Positions 51,912 through 64,000 of a DNA stretch of 64,000 nt are shown one piece after another. The translations under genes were made by a program, and so were the position numbers. The first letter of the stretch is position 1. Each line of letters starts with the position of its first letter. Below the pieces are notes generated by a model. The model was given only the letters and a program-made list of their open reading frames with translations, was not told the origin of the DNA and ran no database searches. Source of the stretch: JAWHQP01 sp032586195 (GTDB lineage Bacteria > Pseudomonadota > Gammaproteobacteria > Enterobacterales > Pasteurellaceae); NCBI GenBank assembly GCA_032586195.1, contig JAWHQP010000001.1, forward strand, positions 370,730-434,729. The letters are read 5' to 3'.

Positions 51912-51967
51912 TATACTTTTTTTATTTAAAATACATACGCAATTTAAGGTTATTGACAGGAAGCATT

Positions 51968-54374
<2,407 letters not shown>

Positions 54375-54446
54375 TCGAAAAACGTTGTTTTTTTAAATTG
54401 TTATGACAAAGGTATATACGGCGATGCGCTTATGACAAGCTGTTAC

Positions 54447-55490
54447 TTAATTCACCTTAGCGAGATAAGCCTGTTCCGCCGCTTCGGTGAAAATTTCCTG
54501 TTCGTCGGTTAAGACAAAACCGCCCAGCTGATCCGCCAGACTTTTGGCGGTACGCAGCATGATTTTCAGGTTGGCGCGATCATTGCCGGCAGACGGCAGC
54601 TGCATAAACATGGCAACGCCTACGGTAAGAAAATCATGCATCGTATATGGGTTGAACGTGCCCGGCTGGTTAATATTCGCTACGCTGAATATCACGGGAC
54701 TTGCCACGGTTAAATCCAAATGGCGGTGATAAATATTGCCTTCGCCGAATAAGAACCCTAAATCATCCAGAGCCTGTGCCAGAGCAGCGCCTTGGAACTG
54801 ACGATTTTCCGGCGCGACGATATACAGCATAATAAATGACGAGGTTGGCGCCGTCTGACTCGGACGTGGCTCGGACGGCTGTGATGATTCAAGCGGTTGT
54901 TGCAGCGTTGGTTTGGAAATCGGCGATTGGTTGAATGTTTGCACCGGTTCGCCGAATTGCGCGGCTTCCTGTAATTGAACGCGCAATTCAGGAGAAGACG
55001 AATTAATGCTTTCTTCTTCATCGGCGGCCGATTTAATCGCGGCGATACTCTGTTGTGCGTAATCAATAGGTTGAGCCGGCTGTTGATAGTGTTGCGGTTC
55101 CGGCGAAACGGGAGCGGACGGACGCATTTCATATACGGGCGCGGTTGATTCAGGTGCCGGTTCGACATTAGGCAGGGTTATTTTTATTTGATCCACCGAT
55201 TGCGGTATCGGTTGGGCGCTCTCTTGTGCCGAATGATCACGTTCGAAATTCAGTGATTGTTGCGCGGGTTCAGCCGCAGGGTTTGGCTTCGGTTGGGCAA
55301 AGGCGGGCGGTTGCGCCGTTGGGGCCGAATTGTTTCCGTTTGCCGTAAAGCCTTGTCGTCCGCCGCGGCCGAAAGCATTGGCGTTTTGAAAATATTGTGA
55401 TTTTTCGCGCCGATTTGACCACAGGCCGTGAACCACCAGCGCAATCAATGCAAGAATGCCTAAAATAATCAGAATTGTATTTAAATCCAT
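54447..55490 (-). CDS. zipA: Cell division protein ZipA
   Basis: The 347-residue protein has an N-terminal membrane anchor (ILIILGILALIALVVHGLW), a long Pro/Gln/Ser-rich linker (about 35-205) and a C-terminal FtsZ-binding domain (about 210-340). It tethers the FtsZ ring to the membrane. It sits between cysZ (divergent) and ligA, as in E. coli. Confidence 0.95.
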   Translation of the reverse strand: MDLNTILIILGILALIALVVHGLWSNRREKSQYFQNANAFGRGGRQGFTANGNNSAPTAQPPAFAQPKPNPAAEPAQQSLNFERDHSAQESAQPIPQSVDQIKITLPNVEPAPESTAPVYEMRPSAPVSPEPQHYQQPAQPIDYAQQSIAAIKSAADEEESINSSSPELRVQLQEAAQFGEPVQTFNQSPISKPTLQQPLESSQPSEPRPSQTAPTSSFIMLYIVAPENRQFQGAALAQALDDLGFLFGEGNIYHRHLDLTVASPVIFSVANINQPGTFNPYTMHDFLTVGVAMFMQLPSAGNDRANLKIMLRTAKSLADQLGGFVLTDEQEIFTEAAEQAYLAKVN

Positions 55491-55677
55491 TGCTAAGCTA
55501 TTCCTATGTGTTGTTATCGTATCGCTTTATTGTGAAGCGGGATCTAAAAATGCCGTTAGCTTAACATATTTTAGGACGTGAGTAATACCAAATTTAGCAA
55601 ACGGCAAAAACTCGGTTTGATAGCACCGCACTTTGCGGTATGCTACGCCAATTGTTAAATATCTTTTAGGATCCGTT

Positions 55678-56535
55678 ATGCTGAATGAAAAAGAATTGAA
55701 ATCAGGTTTTCACTATTTTGTGATGGGGTGGCATTTGATCACGCAAAAGGGCTTACGCCGTTTTGTGATTATGCCGGTTTTACTGAATGTGGTGCTGTTA
55801 AGCGGTTTGTTCTGGCTGTTTGTAAGTAAAATCAGCGACATGATCGACGGCCTCATGGGGTTTATTCCCGATTGGCTGAACTGGCTTAGCGGCATTTTGC
55901 TGGCGCTTTCCATCCTAATGATTTTATTGCTGTTTTATTTTATTTTTACCACTTTATCGGGCTTTATCGCCGCTCCTTTTAACGGTCTGCTGGCGGAAAA
56001 AGTAGAGATCATGCTGAGCGGTGAAGGACCGGAGGATATGAGTATGACGGCGTTTATCAAGGATACGCCGCGCATGCTGGCCCGTGAGTGGCAAAAGCTG
56101 CTGTACAGCCTGCCGAAATATATCGGCTTGTTTTTATTAGGGTTTATTCCGTTATTGGGGCAAACGCTGATTCCCGTGCTGACCTTTTTGTTTACCGCGT
56201 GGATGATGGCGATTCAATATTGTGACTATCCTTTTGATAATCATAAAATTTCATTTCATTCCATGCGTTACAAACTGACGGAAAACAGAACGCAAAGTCT
56301 GGTGTTCGGTTCGTTCGTTACCCTCTGCACCTTTGTGCCGCTGATTAACTTTGTGGTGATCCCTGTCGCCGTCTGCGGAGCAACGGCAATGTGGGTGGAA
56401 ACTTACCGTTCGCAATTAACGGGGAATAACGGCGGCCCGACTGCGGTTAACCCGAACGGTTCCGGGATTTCCGCTTATCGGCGATCCGAGCGTACGGATA
56501 TAGCGCCGCGCAATAATACAGACATCGTTAAATAA
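55678..56535 (+). CDS. cysZ: Sulfate transporter CysZ
   Basis: The 285-residue membrane protein has four main helices and the family segments [20 protein letters not shown] and NGLLAEKVE. It brings sulfate in for cysteine synthesis; cysK follows. The start at 55678 follows AGGATC; a USS (55625) lies upstream. The C-terminal tail after about residue 245 is charged and longer than in E. coli. Confidence 0.93.
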   Translation: MLNEKELKSGFHYFVMGWHLITQKGLRRFVIMPVLLNVVLLSGLFWLFVSKISDMIDGLMGFIPDWLNWLSGILLALSILMILLLFYFIFTTLSGFIAAPFNGLLAEKVEIMLSGEGPEDMSMTAFIKDTPRMLAREWQKLLYSLPKYIGLFLLGFIPLLGQTLIPVLTFLFTAWMMAIQYCDYPFDNHKISFHSMRYKLTENRTQSLVFGSFVTLCTFVPLINFVVIPVAVCGATAMWVETYRSQLTGNNGGPTAVNPNGSGISAYRRSERTDIAPRNNTDIVK

Positions 56536-56540
56536 AGCGG

Positions 56541-56577
56541 AAAAATCCTCCGTAGCGAATAAACACAGAGGATTTTT
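56541..56577 (+). terminator. Terminator after cysZ
   Basis: AAAAATCCTC and GAGGATTTTT form a 10-base stem with a T-rich end, placed between cysZ and cysK. Confidence 0.85.
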
Positions 56578-56708
56578 TATGTGTTCCGCCAAGATAGGTA
56601 TATAACCAATTTATCTAAGTAATATCAAATAACTATTTTTTTTATGCCGGAATGAATGATAAAAATGACACACAATTTAAAGGCAACCATTTTATTGGAG
56701 AACACATC

Positions 56709-57659
56709 ATGACAATTTTTGCAGACAATTCCTACTCAATCGGGAATACCCCTCTTGTGCGTTTACAGCATTTCGGCAACAACGGCAATATTGCGGTGAA
56801 AATCGAAAGTCGCAACCCGAGTTTCAGCGTAAAATGCCGTATCGGTGCCAGCATGGTGTGGCAGGCGGAAAAGGACGGCACTTTAACGAAAGATAAAGAA
56901 ATTATTGACGCCACCAGCGGCAATACGGGGATTGCCTTAGCTTACGTCGCGGCGGCCCGCGGCTATAAAATTACCTTAACCATGCCGGAAACCATGAGTT
57001 CCGAACGCAAACGCTTATTACGTGGTTTGGGTGTGAATCTGGTATTGACCGAAGGTGCTAAAGGCATGAAAGGCGCGATTGCAAAGGCTGAAGAAATCGT
57101 CGCCTCGGATCCTAGCCATTATATTATGTTGAAACAATTTGAAAACCCCGCTAATCCTGCGATTCATCAGCAAACCACCGGCCCCGAAATCTGGGAAGCG
57201 ACGGAAGGCAAAGTGGATGTTATCGTTTCAGGCGTAGGCACAGGCGGTACGATTACGGGTATCAGCCGTGCGATTAAACAGGATAAGGGCAAGCCGATCG
57301 TCTCCGTGGCGGTTGAACCGACCGAAAGCCCGGTGATTACCCAAACCTTGGCGGGTGAAGAAGTGAAACCGGGTCCGCACAAAATTCAAGGTATCGGGGC
57401 GGGATTTATTCCGAAAACATTGGATTTGAGCCTAATCGATCGGGTAGAAACCGTTGACAGCGAAACCGCGCTGGCTACCGCTCGTCGCTTAATGTCGGAA
57501 GAAGGTATTCTGGCGGGAATTTCATCGGGTGCCGCCGTAGCCGCGGCCGATCGTTTGGCTAAATTGCCGGAATTTGCGGATAAACTGATTGTAGCCATAT
57601 TGCCATCCGCTGCCGAACGTTACTTGAGTACAGCGTTATTTGAAGGTATTGAAGGTTGA
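56709..57659 (+). CDS. cysK: Cysteine synthase A (O-acetylserine sulfhydrylase)
   Basis: The 316-residue PLP enzyme shows the PLP lysine in [14 protein letters not shown], the phosphate-binding loop [12 protein letters not shown] and [11 protein letters not shown]. It joins sulfide with O-acetylserine to give cysteine. The start MTIFADNS at 56709 follows GGAG; an in-frame ATG at 56652 is unlikely to be used. The final residues are shorter and differ from E. coli CysK. Confidence 0.97.
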   Translation: MTIFADNSYSIGNTPLVRLQHFGNNGNIAVKIESRNPSFSVKCRIGASMVWQAEKDGTLTKDKEIIDATSGNTGIALAYVAAARGYKITLTMPETMSSERKRLLRGLGVNLVLTEGAKGMKGAIAKAEEIVASDPSHYIMLKQFENPANPAIHQQTTGPEIWEATEGKVDVIVSGVGTGGTITGISRAIKQDKGKPIVSVAVEPTESPVITQTLAGEEVKPGPHKIQGIGAGFIPKTLDLSLIDRVETVDSETALATARRLMSEEGILAGISSGAAVAAADRLAKLPEFADKLIVAILPSAAERYLSTALFEGIEG

Positions 57660-57686
57660 CGCTTCCTCATTTCACTCTATAGGACT

Positions 57687-57716
57687 AAAAGTGCGGTGTT
57701 ATTTTCCGCACTTTTT
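57687..57716 (+). terminator. USS-containing terminator of cysK
   Basis: AAAAGTGCGG (57687-57696) and CCGCACTTTT (57706-57715) pair and run into TTTTTT. Confidence 0.88.
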
Positions 57717-57763
57717 TCTAATCCGATTTTTTATATCAGCTTATTGACGGGCATTTACTTCCC

Positions 57764-57789
57764 TTGCAAAACCCGATTTGTGCTATAAT
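57764..57789 (+). promoter_or_regulatory. Extended -10 promoter of the membrane protein gene
   Basis: TGCTATAAT (57781-57789) is a perfect extended -10 element. A TTGCAA at 57764-57769 is 14 bases upstream, rather close for a -35. Confidence 0.7.
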
Positions 57790-57826
57790 ACGCTCACCCT
57801 AACCTCTCATTTCAGTATATTCAGAT

Positions 57827-58444
57827 ATGAAACCTTTACTTTCACTTTTATCCCGGCTGCTGGGTGAGTTTTTATATTATGCGGTGGCTGTCACGATTCC
57901 GTTTTTTGCCGCGTTGTTTGATATTCTTCATCTGGCAAAAATAGAAGAGGAGACCTCGGCTATTGAACTTAGCCAGAGCTTCTTTTTACTCGTCATTATT
58001 ATTCTTTTTGTTAAACTTCTCAGGAAAATGCCCGAATATAAAGGCGGTTTAGCGTTATGTGCGGGGTTTATCGCCACCATGTTTATTCGTGAACAGGATA
58101 ATCATTTCGACAAGATTCAGCATGGTTCATGGTTTTATGCCGCTTTAATCGTAACGGTATTTACACTTTGGTATGCTTATAAACATAGACAGACCGTTAT
58201 CAGCGGGCTGACATTCTTCAGCGAGCAAAAGGAATACGGTACGTTTCTTGCGGGATTGTTAGTGACTTTGGTGACTTCCCGTTTATTGGGCAAAACCAGT
58301 TTATGGGAAGCCATTCTAGGCGAACATTACAACAATTTAGCCAAAGTCCTTGCAGAAGAATACACCGAGCTGGTGGGCTATTCCCTAATGTTATTTGCTA
58401 TGCTCAAACTGTATCGGAGATTACATCAAGGTTATTTTTCCTAG
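57827..58444 (+). CDS. Membrane protein of unknown function
   Basis: The 205-residue protein has about five hydrophobic segments (roughly 13-31, 47-65, 75-90, 104-120, 140-157) and short charged loops. One carries FIREQDNHFDKIQHG and another GEHYNNLAKVLAEEYTELVGY. I do not recognise the family. It stands alone, with its own promoter and a hairpin downstream. Confidence 0.85.
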   Translation: MKPLLSLLSRLLGEFLYYAVAVTIPFFAALFDILHLAKIEEETSAIELSQSFFLLVIIILFVKLLRKMPEYKGGLALCAGFIATMFIREQDNHFDKIQHGSWFYAALIVTVFTLWYAYKHRQTVISGLTFFSEQKEYGTFLAGLLVTLVTSRLLGKTSLWEAILGEHYNNLAKVLAEEYTELVGYSLMLFAMLKLYRRLHQGYFS

Positions 58445-58473
58445 AGGTTTTGCTTGTCTGTTGTATAAAAAAA

Positions 58474-58497
58474 CGCACTTTTCTTGCGAAAAGTGCG
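58474..58497 (-). terminator. USS-containing terminator of the quinol peroxidase gene
   Basis: CGCACTTTTC and GAAAAGTGCG form a 10-base stem with a 4-base loop. It has a T-run on the minus strand. Confidence 0.85.
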
Positions 58498-58522
58498 GTG
58501 TGATTTAATTAAAATATCAAGC

Positions 58523-59917
58523 TTATTTTGCTAACGATTTTCCATGTAGCTCACCCGTTAAGCTTTCTAAGAAATTGGTGATGTCTTTTACTTCACTCTC
58601 AACCGGTGTTTTACCGCTTTGGTATTTCAGCATGAGCCGTACGGCTTCATCCAGTTTGTCCGTGCGGGCATCATGCATATAAGGCGCGGTTAACGCAATG
58701 TTGCGTAAGGTCGGTACTTTAAATTTATGCATATCGTCCGGATCTTGGGTTTTTGAAAAACGACCTTTGTCCGCATCTGTTAATGGCGTACCGCGTGCAG
58801 CGAAATAATCATCATGCAAGCCCATATATTCGAAAGATTGTCCACCTAACGCGCTGCCCGTATGACAAGTATCGCATTTATGTTGTTGGAACAATTCATA
58901 ACCGTGAATTTGGCTGTCAGTTAATGCGGTTGTGTCACCTTTCAAATAACGGTCGAATGGGCTGTTTGGCGTGATCAGGGTTTTCTCAAATTCACCGATA
59001 GCATGAGTTAAGGTTTGTTTGGAAATCTCAGGATAGACGGATAAAAATTCTTGTTTGAATTTTTCATCCTGCATAAACTTGGCTAAAATTTGTTCCCAAC
59101 TGTCCGAGCCCATTTCTATTGGATTAAGCGGAGGGCCTGAAGCCTGATCAGCCAAATCATCGGCACGACCATCCCAGAATTGTAATTTGTTGAACGCTGC
59201 ATTAAACACGGTTGGCGCATTGATATCGCCTTTTTGTCCGTTAATCCCGGTAGAGGTCGCCAAACCGTCTATACCGCCTTTTTCTAATTGGTGGCAGCTG
59301 TGACAAGAAAGTGTGTCATCTTTAGAAAAACGGGTATCATGATAAAGTTTTTCCCCTAAGGCGACTTCGGCGGGATTAGTGTCTAATTTATCCGGAATCG
59401 GTTGCACTAAACGGGTGGCATCCGTACCTTCGGTTTCTTTCGGCAGGAAATGTGCCGCACGTTGCTCATGAATCCATTTTAACAAGATAGCTTTTTCCGC
59501 TTCATCCGGAACGGATCCCCAGTGTAAATGACGGAAGCTGGCAATCGGCATTTCATCATTTAACAACACGCGTTCAAGTTTCGCTAAATCTACTTCAGAA
59601 AGTTTGCTTGGATCTTGCATGCCTTCCAGTAAGTGATCTAAACGGAACACACGATTACCGGCGGCAATATCTTTTTGCATTTGCGTGCTAATACCGGGTA
59701 CATATTTATAGGCGGGTAATTCCGCTGACGGCGTATGGCAATATTGACAGCCGTTTTTATACAGCGTTTGTGCCACCGCGCGTTGTTCCGTCTCTTTTAA
59801 CGGACTGACATTCATTAATGTTTCGGTTTGTTGTTTATCAAACTGATTTAAATAAACTACGGTACCTAAATAGCCGGCAATGGCAACGGCTGCTCCTAAC
59901 AATACTAATTTCTTCAT
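58523..59917 (-). CDS. Tri-heme cytochrome c peroxidase / quinol peroxidase
   Basis: The 464-residue protein has an N-terminal membrane anchor (about 4-22) and three heme motifs: CQYCH (N-terminal extra domain), CHSCH and CDTCH. The catalytic domains show DTRFSKDDTLSC and PPLNPIEMGS. Length and the third heme match YhjA of E. coli and the quinol peroxidase of Aggregatibacter, which reduce hydrogen peroxide using menaquinol or ubiquinol. It depends on the cytochrome c maturation genes found at 18-21.6 kb. Its upstream region has single NarP-like heptamers. Confidence 0.92.
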   Translation of the reverse strand: MKKLVLLGAAVAIAGYLGTVVYLNQFDKQQTETLMNVSPLKETEQRAVAQTLYKNGCQYCHTPSAELPAYKYVPGISTQMQKDIAAGNRVFRLDHLLEGMQDPSKLSEVDLAKLERVLLNDEMPIASFRHLHWGSVPDEAEKAILLKWIHEQRAAHFLPKETEGTDATRLVQPIPDKLDTNPAEVALGEKLYHDTRFSKDDTLSCHSCHQLEKGGIDGLATSTGINGQKGDINAPTVFNAAFNKLQFWDGRADDLADQASGPPLNPIEMGSDSWEQILAKFMQDEKFKQEFLSVYPEISKQTLTHAIGEFEKTLITPNSPFDRYLKGDTTALTDSQIHGYELFQQHKCDTCHTGSALGGQSFEYMGLHDDYFAARGTPLTDADKGRFSKTQDPDDMHKFKVPTLRNIALTAPYMHDARTDKLDEAVRLMLKYQSGKTPVESEVKDITNFLESLTGELHGKSLAK

Positions 59918-60070
59918 AAAAAAGTACCTCCATGGAATTGCTGTAACAGTTGAGAAGAAAGTAAAAAAGATATACCCCTATTTTTTGTGTAAGTTTACTT
60001 GATTTCACATGGAAAATTTAATTTATAAATTCTATTAAAATGATAGGTAAGAATCGTTCACATACAAAAA

Positions 60071-60096
60071 ACCGCACCTTTATTAAAAGTGCGGTG
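60071..60096 (-). terminator. USS-containing terminator of clpB
   Basis: ACCGCACCTT and AAAGTGCGGT nearly pair (one mismatch) and run into TTTTTT on the minus strand, 24 bases past the clpB stop. Confidence 0.75.
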
Positions 60097-60119
60097 TTAT
60101 TTTTGTGTGTTTTTATAAT

Positions 60120-62690
60120 TTATTGTTTCGCGATAATTTGATTATTTTCGTAATCCACAGTCACTAATTTGGCAGGTAGTAATTTACCTGACAAAATTTG
60201 CTGTGCTAATGGATTTTCAATTTCTTGCTGGATTGCACGTTTTAACGGACGAGCACCATATACCGGGTCGTAACCGATTCTGCCGATGAAATCCAACGCC
60301 GCGTCGCTGAACGTAATCTGATAGCCGTGTTCCGCCATACGTTTGACCAAACGTTCCAACTGAATTTTTGCAATCGCTTTGATGTTTTCCTTGCCGAGCG
60401 GATGGAATACTACGGTTTCATCGATACGATTGATAAATTCCGGGCGGAAATGTTTGCTCACCACAGACATGACCAGCTGTTTCATTTCACCATAACTTTC
60501 GTTGGTACCGCCTTGAATCAAATCGGAACCTAGGTTTGAAGTCATGATGACCACGGTATTACGGAAATCCACCGTTCTGCCCTGACCGTCGGTTAGACGG
60601 CCGTCGTCCAGCACTTGCAGCAGAATGTTAAACACATCGTGATGTGCCTTTTCCACTTCGTCCAGCAAAATGACGGAATACGGACGGCGACGTACCGCTT
60701 CGGTTAAATAACCGCCTTCTTCATAGCCTACATAGCCCGGAGGTGCACCTACCAAGCGGGATACGCTGTGTTTTTCCATAAATTCGGACATGTCGATCCG
60801 CACCATGGCGTTTTCATCATCAAACATAAAGTTCGCCAGTGTTTTACACAGCTCGGTTTTACCCACGCCGGTAGGCCCTAAGAATAAGAAGGAACCAATC
60901 GGACGATTCGGATCGGAAAGCCCCGCGCGACTGCGGCGAATGGCGTTAGCAACCGCTTCAACCGCTTCTTTTTGTCCGACCACGCGTTTGTGCAGTTCTT
61001 CTTCCATGCGCAACAATTTTTCTTTTTCCCCTTCCATCATCCGGGAAACCGGAATGCCGGTGGCACGAGAGAGCACTTCGGCGATTTCTTCATCGGTAAC
61101 GCGATAACGCAACAACGTCATCTCTTTGTCTTCCGCGTCATCTGCGGCTGCAAGTTGTTTTTCCAGAGACGGAATCACACCGTATTGTAATTCCGACATC
61201 TTATTCAAATCCCCGGCACGGCGGGCCTGTTCCATTTGGGTACGGGCGTTTTCCAATTCCGCTTTAATATGTTGGGTGCCGGAAAGCGTGGCTTTTTCGC
61301 TTTTCCATACTTCTTCTAATTCCGCGTATTCGCGTTCTTTTGCACTGAGTTCTTTTTCCAGCATCTCCAAACGCTTACGGCTTGCTTCGTCTTCCTCTTT
61401 TTTCAAGGCTTGCTGTTCAAGTTTTAATTGAATAATACGGCGATCCAAACGATCCAACGGTTCGGGTTTGGAATCAATTTCCATACGGATACTGGATGCC
61501 GCTTCATCAATCAAGTCGATAGCCTTATCCGGCAATTGACGATCGCTGATATAACGATGGGAAAGCGTCGCAGCCGCCACGATGGCCGGGTCGGTGATTT
61601 GCACATGATGGTGCAATTCGTAACGTTCCTTCAAACCGCGCAGAATCGCAATGGTGTCTTCTACACTCGGTTCATCCACAAACACCTTTTGGAAACGGCG
61701 TTCAAGTGCCGCATCCTTTTCAATGTATTGACGATATTCGTCTAACGTTGTCGCCCCCACACAGTGCAATTCGCCGCGGGCAAGGCTTGGTTTGAGCAGG
61801 TTGCCGGCGTCCATTGCGCCGTCGGTTTTGCCTGCTCCCACCATGGTGTGAATTTCATCAATGAACAGAATGACCTTGCCCTCTTCTTGCGCCAGTTCTT
61901 TCAGTACCGCTTTCAAACGTTCTTCAAATTCACCGCGATATTTTGCCCCCGCAATCAATGCCCCCATGTCCAAGGAAAGTACGCGTTTGCCTTTTAAGCC
62001 TTCCGGCACTTCGCCGTTGACGATTCGTTGCGCCAAACCTTCCACGATAGCGGTTTTACCCACGCCCGGTTCCCCGATCAGCACAGGGTTGTTTTTAGTA
62101 CGGCGTTGCAGCACCTGAATTGCCCGGCGGATTTCTTCATCACGCCCGATCACCGGATCAAGTTTGCCGCTCTCGGCCCGCTCGGTTAAATCGATAGTGT
62201 ATTTTTCTAATGCCTGGCGGCTGTCTTCCGCATTTTGGTCGTTCACCTTTTGTCCTCCGCGAATTTGTTGAATGGCCTGCTGCAAACTCTCTTTTTTAGC
62301 ACCGCACTTGCGAAGGATATCGCTCAGCGGGCCCTTTTCTTCTAACGCAGCGAGTAAAAATAATTCTGAAGAAATAAATTTGTCCTGCTGATGTTGTGCA
62401 ATTTTGTCGCATAAATTTAAAATATTCAGCAGGCCGCGGGAAATCTGTACATCGCCGCCCGTGCCCGATACTTGCGGTAATTTATTTAGTTCCGCATTGA
62501 GTTCGGTTTTCAACGCCGCTACATTTACCCCGCTTGCGGTAAGAATCGGGGCAACGGAGCCGTCTTGCTGATTTAATAACGCCGTGAGCAAATGCACAGG
62601 TTCAATAAACTGATTATCTTTTCCTAACGCCAAGGATTGAGCCTCGGCCAATGCTTGTTGGAATTTAGTTGTAAATTTTTCAATATTCAT
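60120..62690 (-). CDS. clpB: ATP-dependent disaggregase ClpB
   Basis: The 856-residue AAA+ protein has an N-terminal domain (about 1-145), a first ATPase (Walker [11 protein letters not shown]), a coiled-coil middle domain (about 410-525) and a second ATPase (Walker [11 protein letters not shown], then [17 protein letters not shown]). It pulls aggregated proteins apart with DnaK. A USS (62301) is inside. A sigma-32-like -35 lies upstream. Confidence 0.98.
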   Translation of the reverse strand: MNIEKFTTKFQQALAEAQSLALGKDNQFIEPVHLLTALLNQQDGSVAPILTASGVNVAALKTELNAELNKLPQVSGTGGDVQISRGLLNILNLCDKIAQHQQDKFISSELFLLAALEEKGPLSDILRKCGAKKESLQQAIQQIRGGQKVNDQNAEDSRQALEKYTIDLTERAESGKLDPVIGRDEEIRRAIQVLQRRTKNNPVLIGEPGVGKTAIVEGLAQRIVNGEVPEGLKGKRVLSLDMGALIAGAKYRGEFEERLKAVLKELAQEEGKVILFIDEIHTMVGAGKTDGAMDAGNLLKPSLARGELHCVGATTLDEYRQYIEKDAALERRFQKVFVDEPSVEDTIAILRGLKERYELHHHVQITDPAIVAAATLSHRYISDRQLPDKAIDLIDEAASSIRMEIDSKPEPLDRLDRRIIQLKLEQQALKKEEDEASRKRLEMLEKELSAKEREYAELEEVWKSEKATLSGTQHIKAELENARTQMEQARRAGDLNKMSELQYGVIPSLEKQLAAADDAEDKEMTLLRYRVTDEEIAEVLSRATGIPVSRMMEGEKEKLLRMEEELHKRVVGQKEAVEAVANAIRRSRAGLSDPNRPIGSFLFLGPTGVGKTELCKTLANFMFDDENAMVRIDMSEFMEKHSVSRLVGAPPGYVGYEEGGYLTEAVRRRPYSVILLDEVEKAHHDVFNILLQVLDDGRLTDGQGRTVDFRNTVVIMTSNLGSDLIQGGTNESYGEMKQLVMSVVSKHFRPEFINRIDETVVFHPLGKENIKAIAKIQLERLVKRMAEHGYQITFSDAALDFIGRIGYDPVYGARPLKRAIQQEIENPLAQQILSGKLLPAKLVTVDYENNQIIAKQ

Positions 62691-62732
62691 AGAGTCTTCC
62701 TTAATCGGTTAGAACATTTTTTGTTCGCTTTG

Positions 62733-62762
62733 TATAAGTGATAGCATTTTTTTCATTTCAAG
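62733..62762 (-). promoter_or_regulatory. Possible sigma-32 promoter of clpB
   Basis: On the minus strand CCCCTTGAAA gives a perfect RpoH -35 (CTTGAAA at 62756-62762). The -10 region (TATCACTT) is poor. The heat-shock role of clpB makes it plausible. Confidence 0.45.
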
Positions 62763-62886
62763 GGGAAGAAATGAAATATTTTATGTTAAATAGGACGGTT
62801 TTGTCCGACAATTTAACCGAGCGGGAAGATTGAATCTAAAAGTAAATAAGAGTAGTATTCTGTCAATTTTTCCAAATCTGACCGTT

Positions 62887-63684
62887 ATGAAACCGACTGT
62901 TTTATTCTACGATTCCGGTATGGGCGGGCTGAGCGTGTACCGTGAAGTGTATAAATTGCTGCCTGAGCTGCATTATTTATATTGCTTTGATAATGCTTTT
63001 TTCCCGTATTCGGAAAAAGACGGGGAAACGCTGATTCGGCGGGCTTTGCAAATTTGTCAAGCGGTAAACCGACGATATCCGCTGGATATGATCGTAGTAG
63101 CCTGCAATACGGCAAGTACCGTCGTGCTGCCGGCGTTGCGGCAAGCCTTTGACATTCCGATCGTGGGAACGGTACCGCCGATTAAACCCGCGGCGGAGCA
63201 ATCATCCACTAAGCATATCGGCTTATTAGCCACCAAGGGTACGATAAAACGCCCCTATGTGGATAAGCTGATTGCGGATTATGCCCGGGGGGTGAAAGTC
63301 GAAAAAATCGGTTCAACCAAGTTAGCCGAAATCGCCGAACTGAAATTACACGGTCATTCCGTGGATTTGCTCGCTTTACGTAAGGAACTCGCGCCTTGGA
63401 TTGGTTTAGCCGAACTGGATTCCGTCATCTTGGGCTGCACCCATTTTCCACTGATTAAAGAGGAAATCGAAATGTGCCTGCCGCAGGTGAAACGGTTCTA
63501 CGACCCGGGACCACCAATTGCAAAACGGGTCAAGCATTTATTGGAAACCATCCGGCCTAAAGTTAAAAATGAGGAAAAAGCGAATCTGATTTTCTGTACC
63601 AAACATTTTGAACTTGAGCATAAATTTCAACAGGTTATCAACTTTTGGGGCTTTAACCGGTTGGAATTATTAAATATAGATTAA
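62887..63684 (+). CDS. murI: Glutamate racemase
   Basis: The 265-residue enzyme has [11 protein letters not shown], the first catalytic cysteine in VACNTAST and the second in [10 protein letters not shown]. It makes D-glutamate for peptidoglycan. The start MKPTVLFY at 62887 fits the family; no clear ribosome site is seen, and a TTG at 62830 would add 19 residues. It ends just before a USS-pair terminator and the rRNA promoter; in many gamma-proteobacteria murI precedes an rrn operon. Confidence 0.96.
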   Translation: MKPTVLFYDSGMGGLSVYREVYKLLPELHYLYCFDNAFFPYSEKDGETLIRRALQICQAVNRRYPLDMIVVACNTASTVVLPALRQAFDIPIVGTVPPIKPAAEQSSTKHIGLLATKGTIKRPYVDKLIADYARGVKVEKIGSTKLAEIAELKLHGHSVDLLALRKELAPWIGLAELDSVILGCTHFPLIKEEIEMCLPQVKRFYDPGPPIAKRVKHLLETIRPKVKNEEKANLIFCTKHFELEHKFQQVINFWGFNRLELLNID

Positions 63685-63700
63685 AAACTCGCCTTTTCGA

Positions 63701-63747
63701 CACCGCACTTTAGCCCGTAGCCTTAACCGTGCGGGCAAAGTGCGGTG
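63701..63747 (+). terminator. USS-pair terminator of murI
   Basis: CACCGCACTTT (63701-63711) pairs with AAAGTGCGGTG (63737-63747), with an inner GCCCG/CGGGC stem, followed by TTTTG. Confidence 0.75.
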
Positions 63748-63849
63748 CCGTTTTGTTGAGTTTTTGCCGGTTTAGGCGGCGGAACGATTAAATTTTCCGC
63801 GGACGGGCGGGGGATTTGCGGTTTTTTTGCAAAATTTTACAAAAAGCGC

Positions 63850-63877
63850 TTGCAAAGGCGGGCGAAATCCCTATAAT
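63850..63877 (+). promoter_or_regulatory. Ribosomal RNA operon promoter
   Basis: TTGCAA (63850-63855) and TATAAT (63872-63877) are 16 bases apart. A GC-rich discriminator (ACGCCCC) follows, and A/T-rich sequence resembling an UP element precedes (63819-63845). This is the pattern of stringently controlled rrn promoters. Confidence 0.88.
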
Positions 63878-63888
63878 ACGCCCCACAC

Positions 63889-63930
63889 AACGACGCGGCG
63901 TTGATAATGAAACGGAAGGCGTCGTTTTTT
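63889..63930 (+). terminator. Terminator-like hairpin in the rRNA leader
   Basis: AACGACGC (63889-63896) pairs with GCGTCGTT (63919-63926) and is followed by more T. It lies between the promoter and boxA. Confidence 0.7.
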
Positions 63931-63945
63931 AGTCTTTAAGGCTAA

Positions 63946-63958
63946 TGCTCTTTAACAA
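63946..63958 (+). promoter_or_regulatory. rRNA antitermination boxA
   Basis: TGCTCTTTAACAA is the classical boxA of gamma-proteobacterial rrn leaders, recognised by NusB-S10. The boxC-like GTGTGGGCAC follows (63973-63982). The 16S gene should begin beyond the window. Confidence 0.9.
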
Positions 63959-64000
63959 ACTATCAGACAATCTGTGTGGGCACTTGTTGATTGGCTTTAG

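Noticed and set aside
59960..60060. An FNR site upstream of the quinol peroxidase gene.
   Set aside because: Only a half-site (TTGAT) and isolated NarP-like heptamers are present. This is too weak to list as a feature.

Overview
The window is a chromosomal segment of a gamma-proteobacterium of the family Pasteurellaceae. The best evidence is the Haemophilus-type DNA uptake signal sequence (USS, AAGTGCGGT or its complement). I count about 40 copies, many as inverted pairs that also act as terminators. Gene content and order (nrfABCD, an HI0933-like flavoprotein, split glyQ/glyS, hisS-ispG-rodZ-pilW-rlmN) also resemble Haemophilus, Mannheimia, Basfia and Actinobacillus. YjjP/YjjB (a succinate exporter pair in E. 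coli), a DASS-type dicarboxylate carrier and a nitrite respiration cluster fit an anaerobic succinate-producing rumen-type member such as Basfia/Mannheimia succiniciproducens or A. succinogenes, but the species is an inference. No prophage, insertion sequence, CRISPR array, plasmid function or tRNA gene was found.

Layout. 1-3.6 kb: end of an RND efflux adaptor and its complete inner-membrane pump. 3.7-6.4 kb: fxsA, then groES-groEL behind a clear sigma-32 promoter. 6.4-13.5 kb: rraA-menA (minus), trmO (plus), yjjP-yjjB-folA (minus), proB (plus) and an unusual 540-residue glycosyltransferase-like gene (minus). 13.5-22.8 kb: a 400-base regulatory region with a Fur box, two NarL/NarP palindromes and an FNR-like site, then nrfABCD, the cytochrome c maturation genes nrfE/ccmF, dsbE, ccmH/nrfF and ccmI/nrfG, and a flavoprotein. 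nrfE carries an apparent frameshift, and the nrfB start region looks frameshifted as well. 22.8-34.2 kb: the minus-strand envelope cluster pyrH, frr, dxr, uppS, cdsA, rseP, bamA, skp, lpxD, fabZ, lpxA. 34.3-39 kb: a phosphoethanolamine transferase, a zinc peptidase and queC-queD-queE behind a promoter and a preQ1-I riboswitch. 39-44.8 kb: rlmN, pilW-like, rodZ, ispG, hisS, yfgM (minus). 45-51.6 kb: a DASS transporter (plus), then glyQ, grx-like, gst, a heme-binding beta-barrel gene and glyS (minus). 51.6-64 kb: a decayed gene end, metJ, ligA, zipA, cysZ, cysK, an unknown membrane protein, a tri-heme quinol peroxidase, clpB, murI, and finally the promoter and leader of a ribosomal RNA operon whose 16S gene lies beyond the window.

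Most genes are conserved housekeeping genes. The less ordinary material is small: a three-copy intergenic repeat family of about 95 bases that starts with a USS and carries stem-loops kept by compensatory changes; a strong extended USS consensus in this genome; a perfect 27-bp USS hairpin; the queC riboswitch leader; the nrfA regulatory region; the frameshifts in nrfE and nrfB; the chimeric glycosyltransferase-like protein next to a Fur box; and a terminator-like hairpin in the rRNA leader ahead of boxA. I did not find a convincing new multi-gene system.
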